A stretch of DNA of 64,000 nt from Skeletonema tropicum (Eukaryota; Bacillariophyta; Thalassiosirophyceae; Thalassiosirales; Thalassiosiraceae), in the NCBI GenBank assembly GCA_037178625.1, contig CM074130.1, positions 1,860,001 through 1,924,000 on the forward strand, read 5' to 3'. The position numbers and the translations under genes were made by a program. This document shows positions 9,596-17,800 of the stretch, piece after piece (within the stretch, counting starts at the first letter, position 1; every line of letters starts with the position of its first letter). The notes beneath the pieces were generated by a model, which saw nothing but the letters and a program-made list of their open reading frames with translations, made no database searches and was not told where the DNA came from.

Positions 9596-12500
9596 TTAGC
9601 TTCGTCTATTTGATAAGTTGGAGAGGTTTGATTCAGCTGCTTCAACAGCTCCACCCATCACATTATTGGCATCATAGGAAGATGCACCCTGTTCTAGAAG
9701 TGAAAGGGGATCTACTTGTTGGGCAGAGTCGTCTTCCTTTGCTTGCTTTGAAGAAAATATTGATGAAGCCTGAGATCCCACTCCTCCGCCACTCAGAATA
9801 CCACCCTCTGACCGTCCACTGTCGGCTTGAGTGTTAAATTGTCTGTAGTATTGCCGATTCATTGCTTTCATGACCGACATGTTTCTTTCCCCAAGGGCTT
9901 CAATTGCCTCAGCTGTTGGATCCATCCCCAGATCCAGAGCCTTCTCAAAATGAAGGTTGACTTCATGCTTGTCAGCATTATTCTTTGACAGTGCAATAGC
10001 TAGCTCATAATGAGCATTTTGGGTGTCTGGTGATGCTGGAAGGGAAAGCGCTCTAGTCAGCTCTGTGATTGCAATCTCCGTCTCTCCAAGTGCCATGTGC
10101 GCACGCCCAACAAGAAGTAGTAGCTTCACATGATCGGCATCTTCCATATGCGCATTCTTCGCTTGGTTCAAGTATTCGACTGATTTGTTGGCATCGTTCT
10201 CCCCCTCTAACGCTAATTCACCCAATCCGATTATACTTCTTATGTGAAAGCGCGACTCCTCGTCATTACGTGTTGCGATGAATTCATTGGCAATTGCGAA
10301 AGCTTCGTTGGCACTTGATACATCGCTTGATGAGATCTCCAATCCAATCTCGTAGTAAATATCAGCTGCTAGAGCAGCAGTGTGAGCATGTGTACTCAGT
10401 ATCCGTAATGTCTTTAATCTCTCAGAGGGTGCTGTCTTTGCTATTTTCACTGCTCTCCTAAGTATATTCTCTGCAAGTCCACCACCACCAGCCCTAACCA
10501 GAGGATCTATCGGTTCGCCTTGTGCAATTGCTACTCTTGTGGCGTTACCATAAGCTAGGGCTGCCGCACTGATCTGTTTACTCTTCCCATCACGTTCGAG
10601 AGCTGTGGCATAACCGAGATGAGCAGGAAGATGATCGGGAGCTTTCTTGATTACCTTCAGAAATTGCTTTGAAGCCATGTGATATTGGCCCTTGTCGAGA
10701 TATGCGTCTGCCATTTTCATATAACTTTTTGCATATGCCGTCAAATCAGCGGGAGAGCTTTGTGTAGGGCGGAATAGGCTTGGTAGTTCGATTGCTTCCT
10801 CTTCCTCGACAGCAACAGTTTCTTCTTCCGCTTCAGGTGCATCGGGAACTTCTTCATCAACGATCTTTTCTTCTCCAATCGCAACGGTGGTTTCTTCGTC
10901 AAAGTCGATAACATCGGGGTCGCTTCCATATGTTTTTGTTACATCAACCTTGGTCACTGGCTCTTGTTCTTCCTCGAGTGACTGTTTCTCGTCATCAGTA
11001 GCGCTTATTCCACTTGTATCATTCAAATCTGAAGTATCGACATCGTCTGTGTTTTCTGTTATGCTGACAGGGGCACTATCATTTTCTACTTCCGCTGCCG
11101 AGGTGATATTTTGCATCGGAGTGGTGTCGCCGCTCTCTTCTAGGTTCACTCCCTCCTCGGGATCCATCTGAACAACATCATGACGAGATTCAACATCTTC
11201 TTGGTAAGTTTGGGACGGTCTGAGTTCATGCACATGATTTGCGCTTTGCTTGTAGTCTAAGGCCTTGACGTTCTCTTCATTGAACTCTTTCTGATTAAAC
11301 GCATGTCGTGGATGACTCCAAACCTGCTGCTGAGCAAGTCTCATCTCTTGTTCAAGGACTTTGTATTTGAGTCTTTCCAGTTCAAGTTTGAATTGCAGCT
11401 CAGTAGTTGATAAATCTCCTTCGCCGATTAATGCTGCGTGTCTTTGTTTCATCGGATCTTCTGCTGCAAGACTGTTTTCCACCTGGACAGCATTCTGTGT
11501 AGTCGAATCATCGGCAATTGCTTGAACCACACCATTCTCTTCATCTGCAATCCGATCCATTACTGTTTCGAGGTAAGATGTCGCAGTTTCCGTCTCTTCT
11601 CCCGATTTCGCAGCACTAACCGCTCTCAGAGCTGCATCTACCGCACCAGAAAAATCCCCGGCAGAAACTCGAGCCTTGGCAAGAGCGAGTATTAATCGGC
11701 TTTGCTGGGTAGACTCGGCTGCCTTTTCAAGTGCAGCAAGAGCATTTTGCATCTCCGTTTTGACTTGTGGTGTTGGCGTGTCAACTACAACTTCAGCAAC
11801 GTCTTTCTCTTCTTCTACTTCTTCCTCCTCCTTATGCTTTGCGTCAACTTGTGTTGTTTCTTCGCTGCCATCAGAGGGAATGTCCGTCGTGTTGGAAGAG
11901 TCGAGACCATGTCCAACAACATTGTCGTCAACATCACCTGGTGTTTCCTCTATTGCCTCGTCTGTGATACGTTGTACTTCATCATTTGTCATGTGCTCAA
12001 TCAACGACGCCACATCAATCGTGCCCATGATATCAGCACTACCCCCCGTGGCAGTTGCCAAATTATGTCGTGCAATCAAACACAACTCACTTTCACGCCG
12101 TGTCTCCTTTTTCTTCGTTGAACCTTCATCTATATCTTCAACACTTTTGCAAAATTCATTGACAAAGGAAGTCAATCCCACTATCGCATTATCAACCTCA
12201 TTATTCCGTAGTAAGGATGCTCCCTTATTCCCCAAAAACAATCCCGATGATTGCAACAAGGATGATGGTTCTTCTTGTGACGCCGTCTGTAAGGAATTGA
12301 TCCATTCCAAATAATAATGATCATCATCACCACCACTTTTGAGCCCATCCAAGGCAAGATTTGCTAGACCAAGATTGTGCAATGCAGCCATGTATACTGC
12401 CACACTACTTTCGTCGTTGAGGTGGTCGTCGTCGTTACTACTTTTCAGTATCCCAATTGCCACATTCAAGTGCTGAATTGACTGTAATACAAACTGAACT

Positions 12501-13504
12501 GATGATTCATCACCCTCAGTACCATCCAACGACGATGATGACGACGTACCCAGTAGGAGATATGTCAATCCAACATTGGCACGTATAAATGGATCAGTCG
12601 GGTCAATCATCAAAGCATTGTCAAGGTAAGACTTTGCAATTGTTAAATATTCCAATTGACGTTGATTCTGATGATGTTGTTGTTGGTATAAATTGAGATT
12701 TGCTTCCGCCACACACGATAAAGATTTGGATAGTAGGCTGCTTTCATCTTGGGTCAATTGCAACGAAATAATGGAGGAGTAGGATAGTGGTAGATCAATA
12801 CTACTACTTGTTGTTGTTGCGGTGTCATCAGTACCATCGTGAGTTTCACCATCATCACTACTGCCGCGCCGCTGGCTATTCAGTTTTCTCTCATTGGCAT
12901 TCATAACAACTGCATTGGCAACACTGTTACAAACCATCTCCGATCCCGAGAAATCCTTATATTGTGTTAATAGCTGTTGACCCTTATGTAATCTGGATTG
13001 GAATTGTTCCATGACCAATGATTCTGCACTATTGCTTCTACTGGATAATGAAGATGATGATGCTGCAATCAAGAATAGCAGTGTGTCTTTGAATGTATGG
13101 AATAACTTGGATGCAATGCTTGCACAGATTACCAGGATGGAATGGCAGTGATGGAGCAGTATTGCCGATGTTGCAATTTTACTGTCGATCACTGCACATG
13201 TCTGTAGCATGGAGTGTAGTGATATCACCACTAGAAGTAGGAAGATTGCAATGATGAATGATTTCATGATGATGGTAGAAGACCTTTTGGATGACGATGC
13301 TGCTTTGTTTGATTTCATGATCTTGCCTTTGTCTTCGACATGATTATTTACATGAGCAGCAGCAGCAGCAGATTGGCTCGGTCCCATCTCGAGTTTGACA
13401 TGAGCTTTATTTTTAGCATTAGCGCTCTCGTTGGCATGGAGATACATCAATGGATGCTGGTGGCGATTCTCCTCATCGGCAGCCATTGTCTCCGCCACTA
13501 TCAC
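9596..13504 (-). CDS. Membrane-anchored TPR-repeat protein
   Basis: A 1302-aa intronless protein. Residues 1-75 are low-complexity and polar. A strong transmembrane segment lies at 82-100 ('SFIIAIFLLLVVISLHS'), with a second hydrophobic stretch at ~105-150. The rest is soluble. A first TPR-like region includes 'AKSYLDNALMIDP' and 'FIRANVGLTYLLLG'. A very acidic middle (Glu/Asp/Thr-rich, ~530-900) follows. A second TPR array holds 'ADAYLDKGQYHMASKQFL', 'HLPAHLGYATALERDGK' and 'KLLLLVGRAHMALGETEIA'. The tail is Ser/Asn-rich. This suggests a type II or signal-anchored scaffold, possibly of the endomembrane system. TPR domains bind partner proteins; no partner can be named. A second in-frame ATG six codons downstream could be the real start. 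Confidence 0.8.
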   Translation of the reverse strand: MIVAETMAADEENRHQHPLMYLHANESANAKNKAHVKLEMGPSQSAAAAAHVNNHVEDKGKIMKSNKAASSSKRSSTIIMKSFIIAIFLLLVVISLHSMLQTCAVIDSKIATSAILLHHCHSILVICASIASKLFHTFKDTLLFLIAASSSSLSSRSNSAESLVMEQFQSRLHKGQQLLTQYKDFSGSEMVCNSVANAVVMNANERKLNSQRRGSSDDGETHDGTDDTATTTSSSIDLPLSYSSIISLQLTQDESSLLSKSLSCVAEANLNLYQQQHHQNQRQLEYLTIAKSYLDNALMIDPTDPFIRANVGLTYLLLGTSSSSSLDGTEGDESSVQFVLQSIQHLNVAIGILKSSNDDDHLNDESSVAVYMAALHNLGLANLALDGLKSGGDDDHYYLEWINSLQTASQEEPSSLLQSSGLFLGNKGASLLRNNEVDNAIVGLTSFVNEFCKSVEDIDEGSTKKKETRRESELCLIARHNLATATGGSADIMGTIDVASLIEHMTNDEVQRITDEAIEETPGDVDDNVVGHGLDSSNTTDIPSDGSEETTQVDAKHKEEEEVEEEKDVAEVVVDTPTPQVKTEMQNALAALEKAAESTQQSRLILALAKARVSAGDFSGAVDAALRAVSAAKSGEETETATSYLETVMDRIADEENGVVQAIADDSTTQNAVQVENSLAAEDPMKQRHAALIGEGDLSTTELQFKLELERLKYKVLEQEMRLAQQQVWSHPRHAFNQKEFNEENVKALDYKQSANHVHELRPSQTYQEDVESRHDVVQMDPEEGVNLEESGDTTPMQNITSAAEVENDSAPVSITENTDDVDTSDLNDTSGISATDDEKQSLEEEQEPVTKVDVTKTYGSDPDVIDFDEETTVAIGEEKIVDEEVPDAPEAEEETVAVEEEEAIELPSLFRPTQSSPADLTAYAKSYMKMADAYLDKGQYHMASKQFLKVIKKAPDHLPAHLGYATALERDGKSKQISAAALAYGNATRVAIAQGEPIDPLVRAGGGGLAENILRRAVKIAKTAPSERLKTLRILSTHAHTAALAADIYYEIGLEISSSDVSSANEAFAIANEFIATRNDEESRFHIRSIIGLGELALEGENDANKSVEYLNQAKNAHMEDADHVKLLLLVGRAHMALGETEIAITELTRALSLPASPDTQNAHYELAIALSKNNADKHEVNLHFEKALDLGMDPTAEAIEALGERNMSVMKAMNRQYYRQFNTQADSGRSEGGILSGGGVGSQASSIFSSKQAKEDDSAQQVDPLSLLEQGASSYDANNVMGGAVEAAESNLSNLSNRRS

Positions 13505-13580
13505 GATCTACTCTGCGAGAGAGACGAGTGCGGCGGTGCGAGGTCGTCGATGACGATGAAAGATGGAGGCAAGGGCAAGA

Positions 13581-13809
13581 GGCCTTTGGATATAGGGGGC
13601 TAGCCTACCCTTTATCGGGGGAATTCCCTCCGATTTACCCCCTGCGAGAGGGGAGGGACGGTTACTTAGCTAAACATCCGTGATTTTCGTCTAACTCTAG
13701 CCGAATATTGGCTAATATGGACCATTTTATCCCCATTTAGACAATTTTGCCACTTATCAGAACCCTCAATATCGGGGTCTCCCCCCTCGCCCCCCTATAT
13801 CCAAAGGCC
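13581..13809. repeat. 19-bp inverted repeat bracketing a 229-bp segment
   Basis: GGCCTTTGGATATAGGGGG at 13581-13599 recurs in reverse complement at 13791-13809. The inner part has further short G-run/C-run symmetry (ggggg..., ...cccccc). This is compatible with a miniature inverted-repeat element, but I see no clear target duplication. Confidence 0.5.
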
Positions 13810-13980
13810 CAGGCCCGCCAAGCTATCTCTCTAAAAGTAGTAGCGAGACGATAAGCAGGATGATGAGTCCACGTGGAACCTCCAAATATGTAAAGCCTAT
13901 GAGTATGAGGAGAAGAAGGGCGAGAGCGACGATAGCAGCAGAGGCTGGTGAAAAATCTAAAAATAATGAGAGGAGCTAAG

Positions 13981-14210
13981 TCGTTCGGTCGTTCGGTCGG
14001 TCGGTCGGTCGGTCGGTCGGTCGGTCGGTCGTTCTGTCGTTCTGTCGTTCTGTCGTTCTGTCCGGGCCCTTTGGCGTGTCCTTTGGCCTTCACGGGCATT
14101 TTCTCGTTCGTTCTGTCGTTCGTTCTGTCGGTCGTTCGGTCGGTAGTTCTGTCGTTCTGTCCGGGCCCTTTGGCGTGTCCTTTGGCCTTCACGGGCATTT
14201 TCGATCGACT
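13981..14210. repeat. Minisatellite: TCGG/TCGT runs plus ~99-bp tandem unit
   Basis: Runs of 'tcggtcggtcgg' and 'gttctgtcgttctgtc' are followed by a ~50-bp block (tccgggccctttggcgtgtc...) present at 14061 and again at 14160, a period of 99 bp. Apparent ORFs here are repeat translations, not genes. The rest of the 1.39-kb gap (13505-14893) contains a poly-G/C tract (~14240-14255), short repeats 'gtcaaggagc' and 'gagagacga', and no supported gene. Confidence 0.75.
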
Positions 14211-14893
14211 CTTTCTTTGATTGGCTTAGATTTGATTGTTCAAGGGGGGGGGGCCCCCGTTTTTAGAATTTTCGATTGACTCTTTCTTTGATTGGCTTAG
14301 ATCTCTATCCTGTCACATCTGTCAGGAGCTGTCAAGGAGCTGTCAAGGAGCGTCGATAGATGGCGGGAGAGAGATGAGAGAGAGAGACGAGAGAGACGAG
14401 AAAGCTGGTAGAATGTCGGACGGAATTGTGTGAACGGAAAATTGAAAATTGATTTTATTTCGTTTTTTGGGTCTGTCTCCTTCCTTTTCTTCTTTTAGAA
14501 AACCCGCGCAGCGGCTAGACGAGCGTCAGCGAGGCTAGTGAAAAAGAAAAACCAAAAAACCCTCTCTTTATCTTCGCACTTTGGCAAATGTTGTGGTGAT
14601 GGACAGACGACTGAAGACGGTGTGAATCTTCCTCTTTTCCCAAGGCTTGGGTAGACGACAATGCTCATTCCTTTTGCGATTCGCACCGTCTAACCAAGCA
14701 CTCAATGCTAGTGTGGTTTGACGATCGTAGTAGTTAGTTAAGCGACAGCGACTAGTATCCATTGAGTGTAAGGAGACGAGCAAGAACCTAGGTCCAGTCT
14801 GTGACTTGAGCTGATGAAATTTATGGTATTGTAAGGTTGACAAATAATACTGTCAATATAAACAGCAGGATAGTACAGTGAGGATAGAATAAC

Positions 14894-17800
14894 ATGTGGT
14901 CTCAATTTGCTGCAGTAGCGGCACCGACGGCTGGGGCCGAGAAAGTTTCAACAGCGCAACAACAACCTCCACCCGACGAGCACGAAGATGATATCAATAT
15001 TAGTGGAGACACCAACAACAACGGATGGAATGACGATTCGTTCGATATGGAAGACGAAGAATTTGATACTATTATTGATGGTGATGGAGATGATAATGGT
15101 TCTACTGCTGAAGCACCTATAGCTACAGACATAACTACGGACATAAATGATGGTGTAAATACCTCTCAAACTGAGGGGTGGGATGACTCACTTTTGGATA
15201 ATGACGAGTTACTGAATAGTCCACCTCGTACTCCAGCAGTAACATATCAAGACGCAAAATTTGAGGCAAACACCAATGGTACAGCATCTAATTTGCAAAG
15301 TGACAACAATGGAGGGATATTGGGCAAGGCAGCTGAAAATTTTGGTGCGGCACTCTTAGCTTCACTAGATGATGAAGATGAGGATGAAGAAGTAAATCAG
15401 GAACAACAACAAGTCTCTGGTAGAGGAGGCTTTGGAGCTGGTTTCGTAATGAAGGGATTGTCGCGCTTTATTGAGGCTGCAACTGTTCCTCAAGAGGAGT
15501 ATTCTGAAGAAGAGCATGATGTAAGCGGTGATGAAGATGGAGAGGGAGGATGGGATGATGATGATAATTTAGAAATGGATGATGATGATGACTTTGACTT
15601 TAGTCAAAATGGTAATTATGATCAGCATGTACAATCTCGCGACGGTGAGAATGTTGAAAATGGTGTCATTCCTCAAGGGGATCTCAAGACGAGTAGTCCT
15701 ATTCCACCAGTTCAGAACGTGGTAGAAGAGAATGGGGATGAAATCCTCCCACAGGAGGATGGCTGGGATGATGATATCAATGTCGATGATAGTATGTTTG
15801 AACAAGAAGTGGAGGGAAGCAACGGTGAAATACACCACTCGGATGACAACAACACACACGACGTGATGGCAGTTGATAACTATGAACTCGAAAAAGACAA
15901 ATCTCCGGAACCTGTACTGAACCATGGCGGTGCTGAAGAAAGCTTCTCTTCTCTTCCGCATCAACAATCTTGGTATATCAATGCTATGGAAGGTGGCCAG
16001 GGGGGAGTAGTTTACTCGGAAAAGTCGACGGCAGATAATAATGTTGATGTTCCTGCTCCCGTCCCTTCAGAGCATGTTCCGGAGTTGATAGATACCGCCA
16101 CTGAGACTGAATCAGTGCTGCCGACAGAGATTGCATCTGACGTGGGCATGCCAATTAGTGCAATGCCTTCCGCAAATACTTCGCCGAGGTCTAGCTTGAA
16201 TGGAACCACTGCTCCCATTACCCAGTGCGAGTTAAAATGTGAATGTCTTAAATTGATCATGCCTCTTCCTGATAATAGCAATGGTCTCGACACATCATTT
16301 ACATCGCAACCAGAGAACGATGGCTTTGGCACCAAAACTTTACCTGATGGCACTACTGTTCTTGTCAATTATGAGCAGCTGCTCCTCAATGAAGCAACAA
16401 AGCGGATACTAGTAGAAAGAAGTGTCGAAAGTTATGAGCGCACCATCGCAAACTTGGAGTCGAAGCATAACACAACATTGCAGTCGAATTTGCAACATGA
16501 AGAGAAGGAAAACTTACTAAGTTCTCAGCTAATGCTTGCGAAGAATGAAATTGCGGAGCTGAAGACCTTGGTTTCTCAACTACAAGTAGAAAAGGAACAA
16601 TCTCATCAGAGTGAATCCCACTTATTCGAGGCTGAGCTGACCGCAGCTTGCACCGAGAGAGATCAATTCCAAAATACAGCGACTTCTTTGCAAGAGGAAT
16701 TGAAACGCAAGGAAGATGAAGTGCAGTCTTTGCAGTCAAGTCTGACGGAAGTGCAGAATGAATCGTCGAAACTCAAGTCAGAGAATGAAATTCTGCAACG
16801 TGAATGCAATGGTTTGCAAGAAGAACTGAGTGGTAAGAGCGAGGAGGTCTTCCAATTGAATCGTCGAAATAGTGAAAATTTTGCAGATAAAACCAGTCAG
16901 GCAGTCGAACTTGTTCGTTTGCAAGAACAGAATAAGGATTTGAAGGGCGAGGTTGAATCATTACAGGAAGAGCTCCATGCAGCAACCGAAGAGCTCCATG
17001 CAGCAACCGAAGAGAACAAGGAGTTGAATCTTCAAGTCAGTGAGACATTCGCTAACAATTCTAGCAAGGCAGTAGAATATGAGCAAACTTGCGGTCGCTT
17101 GGAGGCTGAGCTGTCAGAAGCAAATAATCAACTAGCAACATTGAGAGATGAAAACGAAGAGCTTCGCAACATTCAGAGAGAGTCTGATGCCCAAATTATG
17201 GAACTGAGGGCAACGATGGAATCGATGGATGGTGATGCTGGTGAAGCAACTCATTTAGTTGCAGAGATTGCTAACTTGAAGTATGAACTCGAGGCAAAGG
17301 TCGTTGAATGCAACGAGTTTACCAATGAGAAAAATCGAATGGATCGTGAGCTGACAGAAGCGAGGACTGAACTGACAACATTGAGGGAACAAAATGATGA
17401 GCTTAGAGTTACTGTAGAAACAATGGATGGTGACGCTAGCGAAGTAACCCAATTAGCAGCAGAGGTTGCAAATTTGAGGTACGAGCTAGAGGCGAAGGTT
17501 GCAGAGTGCGGAGAGTCTGCTACCGAGAAAAATCAATTGGAGACAATCCTGACAGATTCGAAGGCTGAACTAACATCGCTCAGAGAGGAGAATGAGTCAC
17601 TTCGTGTTATGCAGAGAGAATCCGATGCTCAAATCAATGAGCTGAGAGCAGCAATAGAGTCTATGGACGGTGACACTGGCGAAGTCAACGAACTTGTTGC
17701 AGAGGTTGCTAAGTTGAAGTATGCACTGGAAGAGAAGGTCGTTGAATGCGGAGAGTCCGCTGCCTTGAAGGCTGAACTAAAAACGCTGAGGGACGAGAAC

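Noticed and set aside
11676..12314. 212-codon + frame inside the TPR gene
   Set aside because: Antisense shadow: Ser/Val/Thr-rich, reflects the acidic Glu/Asp/Thr region on the other strand.
13737..14220. Frames of 'DRTTDRTNDR' and 'GRSVGRSV' repeats
   Set aside because: Pure translation of the TCGG/TCGT minisatellite on both strands.
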